Source: Sphingobacteriales bacterium JAD_PAG50586_3
GTDB lineage: Bacteria; Bacteroidota; Bacteroidia; CAMBQF01
Reading direction: 5' to 3'
Assembly: GCA_023213195.1 (NCBI GenBank)
Contig: CP096135.1
Span: 62,001 to 126,000 of the forward strand
Length of the DNA stretch: 64,000 nucleotides
Of this stretch, positions 33,808 to 43,928 are shown in pieces; positions within the stretch are counted from its first letter, which is position 1, and each line of letters opens with the position of its first letter. The position numbers and the translations under genes were made by a program. The notes under the pieces were generated by a model. It was not told the DNA's origin. It saw nothing but the letters and a program-made list of their open reading frames with translations, and searched no databases.

Positions 33808-35157
33808 CACTGCCCCAATGCCCAAAACCGATTTTGGCTATGCGCATATCATGCGTGTAGCTATACCTATTATTTTAGGCTCGGCAGCACAGGCTATTGT
33901 TAACGTTACCGACTCTGTTTTACTAGGCCATTACACAGCAGACCCAAACGCTTTTCCCGCATCGGCTATTGCGGTGCTGTTTTTTGTAACCTTTGTTTTT
34001 TTAGGCATGGGCTACGGCATAGGTGCCCAAATAATTATTGCCCGTGCTAAGGGAGAAGGCGACCTTGCCCGCATACCGCGGGTGTTTTACCAAAGCCTGT
34101 ATTTTTTGGTGCTGCTGGCATTGGGCCTAATGGCTTTTACACTGCTTGCAGGGCCATTTATCCTCCGCTCGTTTGTAGATTCGGATGTTGTTTACAACGA
34201 GGCGGTAAGCTACCTGCAATGGCGCTCTTTTGGAATACTGTTTGTGTTTGCGGGTATTGCTGTGCGCAGCTTGTGTATAGGCACATCTAACACCAAACCA
34301 CTGGCCTTTTACATTGCTGTTTTGGCCGTTACCAATTACTTTTTTAACGATGCGTTGATATTTGGTAAATATGGCTTTGCCGAAATGGGCATGGCAGGCT
34401 CGGCACTGGGCACTAACATTGCCGAGGGTATTTCTATGTTACTGTTTGTGCTATACATACGCTTTAGCAAAATATACACCGATTACACTATTAACCGTGT
34501 AAGCCGTTTTAATATGGCAGAACAAAAGGCCATATTTAAGGTTTCGGCCCCGTCTATGCTACAAATGTCGGTATCTGTAGGGGCATGGTTTGCCTTTTTA
34601 TCATTACCGAAAATATGGGCAAACAAGCCTTGGCTATATCCAATTTAGTACGCCAAATTTATATGGTTATGATGGTGCCGCTGATAGGCTTTACATCAGC
34701 TACATCGGCTATGGTAAGCGAGCTAATAGGGCTGGGCCGCAGCCACGATATTTTCCCGTTGCTAAAGCGCATCATCATCATGTCGGTGGCCTGTACATTT
34801 GTTATCAGCGCCGTTAATGTGCTATTCCCCTATTTTTTACCGGGCCTTGTAGTGGCCGATACATCGCTGGTGCAAGATACTTTACTGTCTAGCTACGTTA
34901 TTTCGGGTTCTATCCTTTTGTTTGCGGTAGCCTACATTATGTTCAGTGGGGTATCGGGCACGGGCAATACCGCTACATCATTACTTATAGAAACCAGCAG
35001 CATAGGCATTTACCTTATTGCCGCCTACGTTTTTGCCCGAGTATTCAACTGGCCTATACACCTTGTTTGGGCATGCGAGTATGTCTATTTCGGAATAATG
35101 CTTCTCATGTCATTTATATACCTGCGCTCAGGCAAATGGCAGGGTAAAAAGATTTAA
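33797..35157 (+). CDS. MATE-family multidrug efflux transporter (frameshifted)
   Basis: Inner-membrane Na+ or H+ antiporter that exports cationic compounds. About 453 residues with some twelve hydrophobic helices. N-lobe signature: VAIPIILGSAAQAIVNVTDS. The frame breaks in helix 7; adding one T to the TTTTT run 34595-34599 gives GAWFAFFIITENMGKQALAI, the normal MATE second-half start, and the downstream part VRQIYMVMMVPLIGFTSATS continues to 35157. The start at 33797 overlaps the end of the methyltransferase gene by 11 bp, which implies translational coupling, although the functions are unrelated. Alternative start MPKTD seven codons later. Confidence 0.92.
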
Positions 35158-35191
35158 TTTCTTCGTATATTTGTACCATAGTTTTAAGGTT

Positions 35192-35455
35192 ATGAACCGG
35201 ATAGTTAAAATAGCATTATTAGTAGTTGTTTTGGTGGTTTTCTCTAGCGTTGATGCTGATGCACAATGCGCCATGTGCCGCCGTATTGTTGAGAGTAACA
35301 TTACCGATGGCACTGCTGCCGTGGGTAAAAACCTAAACGGCGCTATTTTATACCTTATGGCTATACCTTACGTAATATTAGCCAGCCTGGCTTATATATT
35401 CTACCGCAACATACGCGCTAAAAGGCAGGAAGAACAAGCCATGGGTGCAAAATAA
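35192..35455 (+). CDS. Small CxxC membrane protein, conserved Bacteroidota type
   Basis: 87 residues from MNRIVKIALLVVVL at 35192, preceded by an AAGG ribosome-site-like sequence and, 18 bp upstream, a TATATTTG box. Residues 1-24 are a signal peptide or anchor. A CAMC motif follows (AQCAMCRRIVESN), then GTAAVGKNLNGAILYLM leading into a transmembrane helix (about 48-70) and a short basic tail. This architecture recurs in Bacteroidota but I know no function for it; the CxxC pair could bind a metal or act in thiol redox at the membrane. Confidence 0.82.
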   Translation: MNRIVKIALLVVVLVVFSSVDADAQCAMCRRIVESNITDGTAAVGKNLNGAILYLMAIPYVILASLAYIFYRNIRAKRQEEQAMGAK

Positions 35456-35456
35456 A

Positions 35457-35484
35457 AAAGCCCCGGTTTTCACCAGGGCTATAT
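35457..35484 (-). terminator. Rho-independent terminator for the 35503-36987 gene
   Basis: On the minus strand AGCCCTGG / CCGGGGCT hairpin followed by TTTTTT. May also serve the plus-strand gene ending at 35455. Confidence 0.75.
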
Positions 35485-35502
35485 ATCAAAATTTTTTATT
35501 GG

Positions 35503-36987
35503 TTATTTAAAAGTAAGCTTACCTATTCCACCTTCGCCTTGTGGTCCGCCTACAAGGCTTTGAAAGTATACATCATCACCATCAACTAACGATGTTGGGT
35601 AGCTAATAAAGAAAAAGTCTTTGCTTTTCCTGTCGGCTATTTCCTCTTTTTCATACGTTCCGGCAGCAACATCGCAGGTAACCAATACTATATTAGTATT
35701 TTGGCATACACGCAAAACAATGTCATCCCAGTTTTTAACATTTAAGTTGGCGGGGTTATCGTTGTGTAGTATGTATAATTTATCGTTTTTAAACGCATAC
35801 AAAGGCGCGCCGGCATTGCAGTTGCCTGTAACGGTTGATATTGATTTGTACATGGTAAATACATTATTACCCTTTGGGGTAAAATTTGCCACAATGTTGC
35901 TATAACACAACTCTGTACGCTTGCCATTCGATTCTGAATACGACCAAATTTCTAATACAACTACTACATCATCTCCGTTAGGAAAAATTTGTCTAACCTT
36001 TACAGCGTCCTCATATTTGCCCTTTTTATTAGGTTTAAGTGCTTCAAAAACAGGTTTTTCTATACCTTTTAGCTCAGGCTTTAGTTTGGTGTAAAAACAG
36101 CCCGAGGCATATACCAACACATCGTTCGAATCATATTTTTGGTAGGTAGTACCGGCAATGATAAAATCGCCATCATTATCTACCTTAATATCGGTATAAT
36201 GAATTTGCTTTCCGCCAACAATAACCTCTGTTGCCCCGGTAGCATTGCCTTTGCTATCAAAACCCAGGCAATGGCTTTTAAATTTCTTTTGGCTTTCGTC
36301 TTTATCATTCAGTAAAATAACCGCCTCGCCTTTGTTGTTCACTGCGGTAGTTATATAAGACCAGTAGGCCGATACGGGCTTTTGGTTTCCCTCGGCCGTC
36401 CATACAGGTTTTAAATCTTTACCTACAACACCAATTGAGTAATCGCCGTTTCCAATGTTCATCACACTGTATACGTAGTAATCGCCATTGGGCGATGATG
36501 ATGCCGACACCCTAACAGGATTATCATAAATTTTAGCCTTGGTGCGCTTAAAGGTAAATAGGGGCTGCTCATCATCAACCTTAAACGTTTCGTTATTATA
36601 CTTTACAATTTTATAATTGTAAATAGCTTCTCCTTTGGTTTCGGGCGCGTTGTAAGATATAGAGAATAGCTGCCCACCAATAATACCGTACTCGTTTTCA
36701 TCATACAGTTTATCTTTTTTGTCATCATTAAACACTTTGGTGTCTAGCAATTTTAGGGTAGTTGCATCGTAAACCAAAAAACTTTTCTCAGTAACCTTAC
36801 CCAAATTATTGGCTTTAGCCTGAGAAAAATAAAGTTTATCGCCAATTTTTCCAATCATTCCACCGGCTAGCGAGGAGTATGAATTTGCATCTTTATTTTT
36901 TTGTGGTAACGATAAAAAAGTAACATTTTGGGCAACCAGTGCAGTAGTAAACATTAATGCCGCAATAAGCAGGTTTATTCTTTTCAT
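35503..36987 (-). CDS. Secreted hypothetical protein, probable beta-propeller
   Basis: Unknown function, 494 residues. MKRINLLIAALMFTTALVAQ is a signal peptide. The mature protein is made of repeated beta-strand blocks with D/N-G turns, such as KIGDKLYFSQAKANN, GFDSKGNATGATEV and KVDNDGDFIIAGTTYQ, spaced about 50-60 residues, which suggests a beta-propeller. Two cysteines only. No T9SS sorting domain is visible; it ends GGPQGEGGIGKLTFK. No enzyme motif recognised. Monocistronic with its own terminator. Confidence 0.75.
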   Translation of the reverse strand: MKRINLLIAALMFTTALVAQNVTFLSLPQKNKDANSYSSLAGGMIGKIGDKLYFSQAKANNLGKVTEKSFLVYDATTLKLLDTKVFNDDKKDKLYDENEYGIIGGQLFSISYNAPETKGEAIYNYKIVKYNNETFKVDDEQPLFTFKRTKAKIYDNPVRVSASSSPNGDYYVYSVMNIGNGDYSIGVVGKDLKPVWTAEGNQKPVSAYWSYITTAVNNKGEAVILLNDKDESQKKFKSHCLGFDSKGNATGATEVIVGGKQIHYTDIKVDNDGDFIIAGTTYQKYDSNDVLVYASGCFYTKLKPELKGIEKPVFEALKPNKKGKYEDAVKVRQIFPNGDDVVVVLEIWSYSESNGKRTELCYSNIVANFTPKGNNVFTMYKSISTVTGNCNAGAPLYAFKNDKLYILHNDNPANLNVKNWDDIVLRVCQNTNIVLVTCDVAAGTYEKEEIADRKSKDFFFISYPTSLVDGDDVYFQSLVGGPQGEGGIGKLTFK

Positions 36988-37041
36988 ATATAGCTTTTGT
37001 TTTTGGGCAAGTAACTAAATTTTAATCACATACAAAACTTT

Positions 37042-37563
37042 CTATTTAAACTTACGGTAAACAAATACATCGTCACCCATTTGCACGGTTTGTTTGTCTC
37101 TAAACAACCCATTTTTCTCGGCCACCCGTTGCGATTTTATATTGCCCACGTCAATCACCGAGATTATGCTGTCTGTAAGGTTATTTTCAAAAGCATAGTT
37201 TATAAAGAACTTGGCCGCTTCCGGAGCATAACCTTTGCCCCAGTATTGCGGTAAAATATGGTACCCCACTTCTATTTCGGGCAAATCATCAACCACCTGT
37301 GCCAGCAAGCCACACATACCAACAAAATTGCCGGTTTCCTTTTCAATCAAAGCCATCATGCCATAGCGGCCCTCAAAATAGCGGTTCAACCCAAAGCCTA
37401 TCCAATAAAGGGCCTGGTGTTTCATATCGGGAGGAAAAAACGTGCGCATAAAACGCATAGCCTCATCATGGTCAATAAAAGCCTGCCATGCTTTAGCATC
37501 TTCGGCAACTATAGGGCGCATGTTTAAGCGTTCGGTTTCTAAGTGTGCGGGTGGGTATAGCAT
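37042..37563 (-). CDS. GNAT-family N-acetyltransferase (RimJ/RimL-like)
   Basis: Cytosolic acetyltransferase using acetyl-CoA; substrate unknown, RimJ/RimL-like type. 173 residues from MLYPPAHLETERLNMRPIVA at 37563; the longer frame from 37599 would overlap the upstream gene. The fold is visible: N-terminal ETERLNMRP, then GNFVGMCGLLAQ (beta 4), IEVGYHILPQYWGKGYAPEA with the acetyl-CoA loop Q/R-x-x-G-x-G/A variant (YWGKGYA), and NIKSQRVAEKNGL (asparagine block of alpha 4). Lies 20 bp downstream of a pair of secreted paralogues. Confidence 0.9.
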   Translation of the reverse strand: MLYPPAHLETERLNMRPIVAEDAKAWQAFIDHDEAMRFMRTFFPPDMKHQALYWIGFGLNRYFEGRYGMMALIEKETGNFVGMCGLLAQVVDDLPEIEVGYHILPQYWGKGYAPEAAKFFINYAFENNLTDSIISVIDVGNIKSQRVAEKNGLFRDKQTVQMGDDVFVYRKFK

Positions 37564-37582
37564 AACGTAAAGGTAAAAATTA

Positions 37583-38086
37583 CTAATAGCTGCCACCAAT
37601 GGTGATGCTATATTTTACACCACTTACATTTACAAGATTTGTACAGGCACTTACGGTCACATTTTTATACTTGAAATAATAGTTTCCCGGCAACGGCTTT
37701 CCATAATCTTCTGTTGTTGCGCCCATGGTTCTTATTTCTGCTACTAAAGCATCAAACTCCGCTTGCGAATTGGTGCCATACGATAGATTAATTAAGCTAT
37801 AGGGAATGTGTATTCCATGTTGGCCCCAGGTATAACTTAAACTGGTATGCAGCTTGGCAATAGTGTCTTTTGATGAAAAAGTATGATGGTGATAATCGTA
37901 AGTATTTCCTACTTCACTAAAACCAAAAGGCTCGCCGGTAAAGCCCAGTTGGTGTGCATAATTGTTAATGGCATCCGTATTGGTATCAGTATAAAGCTGC
38001 ACTAGTTTAGCCAGTGTAGGTGGCTTGGTTTGGGCTGTGCAGGTAATGGTTGCTATAATAGCAATGAAGAGTAAAAGCTGTTTCAT
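37583..38086 (-). CDS. Small secreted hypothetical protein, paralogue of the upstream gene
   Basis: Unknown function, 167 residues from MKQLLLFIAIIATITCTAQ (signal peptide). Shares with the gene just upstream the order: a KLVQLYTDTNTDAINNYAHQ-like first helix, a GNTYDYHHHTF strand block, the AEFDALVAEIRTMGA helix and a C-terminal KYSITIG strand. Only 2 bp separate the two start/stop regions, so they form a duplicated pair in one transcript. Mature size and strand pattern suggest a small alpha/beta periplasmic or surface protein. Confidence 0.75.
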   Translation of the reverse strand: MKQLLLFIAIIATITCTAQTKPPTLAKLVQLYTDTNTDAINNYAHQLGFTGEPFGFSEVGNTYDYHHHTFSSKDTIAKLHTSLSYTWGQHGIHIPYSLINLSYGTNSQAEFDALVAEIRTMGATTEDYGKPLPGNYYFKYKNVTVSACTNLVNVSGVKYSITIGGSY

Positions 38087-38088
38087 AA

Positions 38089-38580
38089 TTACCAAAGGTT
38101 AGCACTTAAACTAATAGTATATTTTGAGCCTTTATCTATGGGGTTGTAAAAGGTAGAAACAATGTATTCTCCTAATTTATATTGAGATACATTGGTATTG
38201 GCTTCTTTAGTAATCTTTTCTGCACCCAGTGTTTTAATTTCAGCCACCAGGGTGTCAAATTCTGCCGCTGAAGATGTGGAATAGTTGAGTGATACCGATA
38301 ATGGCCCTTGGTTCATAGCATAATGGTGGCCCGATGAATAGCTAATGCTGCTTTTTACTACACTGGTGTCTTTCTTAGCAAAAGAGGTGACAGCAAACTC
38401 ATACATATTGCCAATTTGTGGAATCTCTGTACCTTTTACATATCCAAGCTTACCGATATAGGCTGTAACACTGTCAATATTGTGCATGTTAACCAAATCG
38501 GCAAATCTTTTAACAGAGGGCGTTTGGGCGCTTACGCTAAATGTAAAAAGTATAAATAATGATAGTAAAAAGTGTTTCAT
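38089..38580 (-). CDS. Small secreted hypothetical protein, paralogue of the downstream gene
   Basis: Unknown function, 163 residues from MKHFLLSLFILFTFSVSAQ at 38580, a typical signal peptide; a longer frame from 38676 overlaps the next gene and is rejected. The block AEFDTLVAEIKTLGAEKI and the ending KYTISLSANLW match the downstream paralogue (AEFDALVAEIRTMGA, KYSITIGGSY). Two cysteines are absent from the mature part. Tandem duplication with strong divergence indicates an old event. Confidence 0.75.
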   Translation of the reverse strand: MKHFLLSLFILFTFSVSAQTPSVKRFADLVNMHNIDSVTAYIGKLGYVKGTEIPQIGNMYEFAVTSFAKKDTSVVKSSISYSSGHHYAMNQGPLSVSLNYSTSSAAEFDTLVAEIKTLGAEKITKEANTNVSQYKLGEYIVSTFYNPIDKGSKYTISLSANLW

Positions 38581-38614
38581 GCAGTAGAGATGCAGAAAGG
38601 CAGATAAATCCACA

Positions 38615-39232
38615 CTAATAAAACAGCGGCTCCGTATTAATGTAGATGTAGTTAATCTGGTTTTTATAGGGAGCAAAACGTTTATACACCTGCTTAATAA
38701 AATGTTTGCTTTGCCTGCCCATAAACCGGCTCCAGTAAATTACTACATAGTATTTGCTTGTGGGGCTGGCAATGCGGTTACTCTCATACATTGGCCGGAC
38801 GTATTCAAACTCTGTTTGCAGGTTTATTTTACTTAGGGTATCGTTAGTAGAAATGTATTTAGGGTTGGGTGGCAAGGTGTCTAAATAACGTTTCCAGCTA
38901 AGGTTAAATAAACCCGGCGGAACGTTACAGTTGGCGTATTGCGCAAGTAGCTTTCCGTTTGTATCATAGATGCGCAATTGCAATGGCTGAAAAAGGTCTT
39001 TAACCCTACCCATTACATCGGCTTTTTTGGCAAACCCAAAACGCTGGTAATACAGCGAATCCATAATAAAGGCATCCTTTGGCTGGACACCGTATTTTCG
39101 TGCGGCTTTATCAACCTGCTGTAAGGTATAACCATCGTAATTATGCACACCGTAAGCACCCATCATTATTTTGCCGCAAGAGCAGAATATAAGAGATATA
39201 CAACAAGCCAATAGCGCTAAAATACGGGGCAT
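38615..39232 (-). CDS. Hypothetical exported protein, possible lipoprotein
   Basis: Unknown function, 205 residues from MPRILALLACCISLIFCSCG. The hydrophobic leader ends in cysteines that could act as a weak lipobox. The mature protein is basic and tyrosine-rich (DGYTLQQVDKAARKYGVQPK; SKYYVVIYWSRFMGRQSKHF) and the C-terminal segment reads like a thioredoxin-like or small alpha/beta fold ending YIYINTEPLFY, but I see no CxxC. Same direction as the two secreted paralogues downstream with a 34-bp gap. Divergent from icmF (50 bp). Confidence 0.7.
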   Translation of the reverse strand: MPRILALLACCISLIFCSCGKIMMGAYGVHNYDGYTLQQVDKAARKYGVQPKDAFIMDSLYYQRFGFAKKADVMGRVKDLFQPLQLRIYDTNGKLLAQYANCNVPPGLFNLSWKRYLDTLPPNPKYISTNDTLSKINLQTEFEYVRPMYESNRIASPTSKYYVVIYWSRFMGRQSKHFIKQVYKRFAPYKNQINYIYINTEPLFY

Positions 39233-39282
39233 GACCAAAAATAGCCATTTATGCTTAAATTCGCAGCTGGATTTGGAAAATT

Positions 39283-42200
39283 ATGGAAGTTGTAGCCCCT
39301 TATAAATCGAAACATAAAATACGTATAGTTACCGCCGCTGCGCTGTTTGACGGGCACGATGCCGCTATAAACATTATGCGCCGCATTTTACAAAGCACGG
39401 GTGCCGAGGTTATCCACCTGGGCCACGACCGTAGCGTTGCCGAGGTTGTGAATTGTGCCATACAAGAGGATGCCAATGCTATTGCCATTACATCGTATCA
39501 AGGCGGCCATGTGGAATATTTTAAGTACATGTACGATTTGCTGAAAGAGCGAGGATGCAGCCATATCAAGCTTTTTGGCGGTGGTGGCGGTGTTATTTTA
39601 CCCGACGAAATTGCTGAATTACAGGCCTACGGCATTACCCGCATCTACAGTCCCGATGATGGGCGTAGCATGGGTTTGCAAGGTATGATTAACGATTTGC
39701 TGCAACAGTCTGACTTTGCAACAGGCGACAAGTTGAATGGCGAGCTAAAACACCTATCAGCCAAGGACCACCACAGCATTGCACGCCTTATTTCGGCTGC
39801 TGAAAACTTTGAGATAGAGAGCAAAAATACTATTGACGAAGTTGACATACTGGCTGCCAAATCGAAGACTCCGGTTTTAGGCATTACAGGCACCGGAGGT
39901 GCAGGAAAATCAAGCCTTGTAGACGAAGTAATGCGCCGTTTTTTGATGGATTTTCCGGATAAAAATATCGGTATTGTTTCGGTAGACCCTTCAAAACGTA
40001 AGACTGGCGGGGCTTTGCTGGGCGACCGTATCCGCATGAACTCTATCCGCAATGAGCGTGTTTATATGCGCTCGTTAGCTACACGCCAAAGCAATTTAGC
40101 CCTTAGCAAATACGTGCAAGAGGCTGTAAATGTGCTTAAAGCAGCCAATTTTGACTTGGTAATTTTAGAGACATCCGGCATTGGGCAAAGCGATACCGAG
40201 ATACTGGAACACAGCGATATGAGCCTCTACGTGATGACGCCTGAATACGGCGCTGCCACTCAGTTAGAGAAGATTGACATGCTTGATTTTGCTGATGTTA
40301 TTGCCCTAAATAAATTTGATAAACGCGGTGCGCTGGATGCCTTGCGCGACGTGAAAAAACAGTACAAACGCAACCACCAGTTGTGGGATACTGACGATGA
40401 GCAACTACCAGTGTTTGGTACCATTGCATCGCAGTTTAACGACCCCGGAATGAACCGCCTGTACAAGGCTTTGATGAATAAACTGGCTGAAAAGACTGGC
40501 GCTCCGTTAACATCAGACTATCATGTGTCGGATGAAATGTCGGAGAAGATTTACATTATACCACCGGCCAGAACCCGCTACCTGAGTGAGATTAGCGAGA
40601 ACAACCGCAAGTACGACGAGTGGGTGGTTAGCCAAGGCGAAGTAGCACAAAAGCTGTTCAGTTTACGTAAGTCTATTGAAACCTTACAGCAATCAAAAAT
40701 TGAAGATAAAGACCGTTTAATAAAAGGTTTGGAAGAGGCCTATGCCTTGATAGAACTGAGCTTTGACGGCTATAACAAGAAGATTTTGGAAACGTGGGAG
40801 CAGCGCAAAAGCAACTACGTTAGCGAATATTATGTGTACAAAGTACGCGGCAAAGAACTTAAAATTAAAACGCATACCGAGAGTTTATCGCACCTGCAAA
40901 TACCAAAGGTTGCAGTGCCTAAATACAAGGCTTGGGGCGAGATTTTGAAGTGGAATTTGCAGGAGAATTTCCCGGGCGAATTCCCTTATACGGCGGGCGT
41001 TTTCCCGTTTAAACGCGAGGGCGAAGACCCTACGCGTATGTTTGCCGGCGAGGGTGGCCCCGAGCGTACCAACCGCCGCTTTCACTACGTTAGTTTAGGC
41101 ATGCCTGCCAAGCGTTTATCTACCGCGTTTGATAGTGTTACGTTGTACGGCCACGACCCTGCTATACGCCCTGATATTTATGGTAAAATTGGCAACTCGG
41201 GTGTGTCTATTTGTTGTTTGGATGATGCCAAAAAATTGTATTCGGGCTTTGATTTGAGCGACCCGAAAACGTCGGTGTCTATGACCATCAACGGGCCGGC
41301 TTCCATCATCACTTCATTCTTTATGAATGCCGCTATTGACCAGGCTTGTGAGAAGTATATCCGCGCCAATGGTTTAGAGGCTGAGGTAGATAAAAAGCTG
41401 AAAGAATTGTGGGATGATAAGGGCTTGCAACGCCCTAAATACCAAGGTGAACTACCAAAAGGTAACGATGGTTTAGGCTTGATGCTATTGGGAATTACAG
41501 GAGATAAAGTTCTTCCAACAGACGTTTACGAAAAGATAAAAGCAGAGACGCTAGCCGCCGTGCGCGGCACGGTACAAGCGGATATCCTGAAAGAAGACCA
41601 GGCGCAAAACACCTGCATTTTCAGCACGGAATTTAGCTTGCGTTTGATGGGCGATGTGCAGCAATATTTCATTGACCAAAACGTGCGCAATTTTTATTCG
41701 GTGTCTATATCGGGCTACCACATGGCCGAAGCGGGCGCTAATCCTATCAGCCAGCTTGCGTTTACTTTGGCAAACGGTTTTACTTACGTTGAGTATTACC
41801 TAAGCCGTGGTATGGATATAAATAAGTTTGCTCCAAACTTATCGTTCTTTTCTCTAACGGAATTGACCCTGAATACAGTGTTATAGGCCGCGTGGCACGC
41901 CGCATTTGGGCCAAAGCCATGAAGAATAAATACGGCGCCGACGAACGTTCGCAGATGTTGAAATATCATATCCAAACATCGGGCCGCTCGCTGCATGCGC
42001 AAGAGATTGACTTTAACGATATACGTACTACGCTGCAAGCATTGTACGCTATTTACGATAACTGCAACAGCCTTCATACCAATGCTTACGATGAAGCCAT
42101 TACCACGCCTACCGAAGGTTCTGTACGCCGTGCAATGGCTATACAGCTTATCATAAATAAAGAATTAGGTTTAGCTAAAAATGAAAACCCGTTGCAGGGT

Positions 42201-42662
42201 TCATTCATTATTGAAGAGTTGACCAACCTTGTTGAAGAGGCTGTACTATCTGAATTTGATAGCCTTACAGAGCGTGGCGGTGTGTTAGGTGCGATGGAAA
42301 CCATGTACCAGCGCGGCAAAATTCAGGAAGAAAGTTTGTATTACGAAACGCTGAAACATACCGGCGAATTCCCGATTATAGGGGTAAATACGTTCTTATC
42401 ATCCACCGGTTCGCCAACGGTATTGCCTAAAGAGGTTATCCGTTCTACCGAAGAGGAAAAAGAATTCCAGATACAAATGTTGGAGCGTTTGCACAAAGGC
42501 AATGAGGATAAACGCCCTGCCTTTATTAAGGAACTGCAACAGGCCGCTATACACAACCACAACATGTTTGAAAAGCTAATGGAAGCCAGCAAATACTGCT
42601 CGTTGGGAGAAATTACCTACGCGCTGTTTGAGGTAGGTGGGCAGTACCGCCGCAACATGTAA
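39283..42662 (+). CDS. icmF: Fused isobutyryl-CoA mutase (IcmF), frameshifted
   Basis: Adenosylcobalamin-dependent mutase with built-in G-protein chaperone; interconverts isobutyryl-CoA and butyryl-CoA (some forms act on pivalyl- or isovaleryl-CoA). About 1,126 residues. Residues 12-140 are the B12-binding domain with the IcmF-type DGHDAA (23-28). About 195-420 is the MeaI-like GTPase with Walker [10 protein letters not shown]. The rest is the substrate-binding TIM barrel ([12 protein letters not shown]). The frame breaks at 41848-41851: adding one T gives [20 protein letters not shown] and joins the 256-codon C-terminal part with [15 protein letters not shown]. IcmF implies a B12-using branched acyl-CoA metabolism. 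Confidence 0.95.
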
Positions 42663-42700
42663 TGTTGCTTAATTAGATAATATGCGAATGAGATAATTAG

Positions 42701-42736
42701 CGAATTATTTCATTGCGAGGAGCGTAGCGACGAAGC
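42701..42736. repeat. Short GCGAGGAGCGTAGCGACGAAGC hairpin repeat
   Basis: Begins ATTGCGAGGAGCG and ends CGACGAAGCAAT; ATTGC/GCAAT arms. A similar GAGCGTAGCGATGAGG piece is in the element at 26914-27047. Confidence 0.5.
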
Positions 42737-42765
42737 AATCCAAGCAATTTTAAAATAACTAACCT

Positions 42766-43829
42766 ATGAGCTTAATTAGTAACTATTTTGGAAAGGAAAG
42801 CATCGAAGAAATTACTTATGATGATATCATTCATTTTTTTCTATTGAAAGAAAAGAAAGCGATAGGATAGAATTTAAGTCGTATAATTCTAAGGAACCCA
42901 AAGAAGAAAAACACTTCAACAATATACTTGAATCTATTGTCGCATTTCTTAATTCTGATGGAGGTATTTTAATTTGGGGAGCCCCCGAAGGAACAATAAA
43001 GCCTAATTCGAAAGAGAAATATTTTATTGGTGAACCAGTTGTAGTACCATACAAATATGAAGACGACCAATTAATAAGTAAGATAACTGATAAAATAAAT
43101 CCTAATCCAAACAGAATTAGAAAAAAGATAATTGAAATAAATGGCGGCTATATTTATATATTCGAAATTGAAAAAAGTGAGTATTCGCCACATCAAGTAA
43201 ATAATATTTTCTACATGAGAATTGATGGAGCTACTAAAATAGCTCCATATCACTATATTGACGCATTATTCAAGAAAATAAGATACCCAAATATTAATGG
43301 ATATATAAAAATTGAGAATTGGTATCCCTTTGAAAACAATTGGCCTCCACAAAAGATATATCACTTAAGGGTGTCAATAATTTTGATTAATCTATCCAAA
43401 TTACAAAATGATTATACCCCTTCTTTTAACGTAGTAATTTCTAAAGGAAAATTTGAAGGTTGGTCTCAACTATCAAATGATAAGAATACTAAATATAGCA
43501 CTAAGGGCAATGCTTTAAGAAGATCTGATATTAAAGATGTTATATTTTATGGTGAACCTATTGTAGAAACTTATACAATAGATCTTTCAATGGAAGAATT
43601 AGCTGATTCAAATATTCCAATGACTATTTTATTGCTTTTTGGCAGCAAAAATTCACCTATGAAAGTCAGTAGGTATACCATAAATCTAGATCCTAATATA
43701 ACGCAAGATTTCAATAAAAATATGTTTGTTACGATTGTTGAAAATCAATTAATTTCAGAATACCAAGTAGATATAGGCCAAACTGATGAAAGATTTTTAT
43801 CGAATTTATTAGAGAGAAATAAAGCGTGA
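42766..43829 (+). CDS. AlbA_2/Schlafen-type putative DNA-binding or ATP-binding protein (frameshifted)
   Basis: About 354 residues after correction. The start MSLISNYFGKESIEEITYDD at 42766 leads into a seven-T run (42834-42840); adding one T gives IHFFSIERKESDRIEFKSYN and keeps the frame to 43829. About 30-170 is an AlbA_2 (Schlafen AAA_4) domain: RIEFKSYNS, IVAFLNSDGGILIWGAPEG, IFEIEKSEYSPHQVN, FYMRIDGATKIA. The C-terminal half is beta-rich and unassigned. Family members are linked to transcription control, helicase-like proteins and some phage-defence systems. Strongly AT-rich and enclosed by hairpin repeats on both sides, so it looks acquired. Confidence 0.8.
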
Positions 43830-43830
43830 G

Positions 43831-43910
43831 ATTCCCACCTGCGCGGGAATGACAGCGCCGTTAGGAATATGACATCACCGTAGGAGATCCCTGCTTTCGC
43901 AGGGATGACT
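43831..43910. repeat. Paired GATTCCC / GATCCCT hairpin repeats
   Basis: ATTCCC-acctgcgc-GGGAAT and ATCCCTGC-ttt-GCAGGGAT hairpins in succession immediately after the AlbA_2 gene, with no T-run. Typical dispersed palindromic repeat. Confidence 0.6.
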
Positions 43911-43928
43911 TCGATTTAGTTTAGAGAC

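Noticed and set aside
33239..41851. Programmed ribosomal frameshifting at T-runs in rlmI, MATE and icmF
   Set aside because: The same kind of break occurs in many unrelated genes at A, C, G and T runs, and known relatives of these genes do not use frameshifting.
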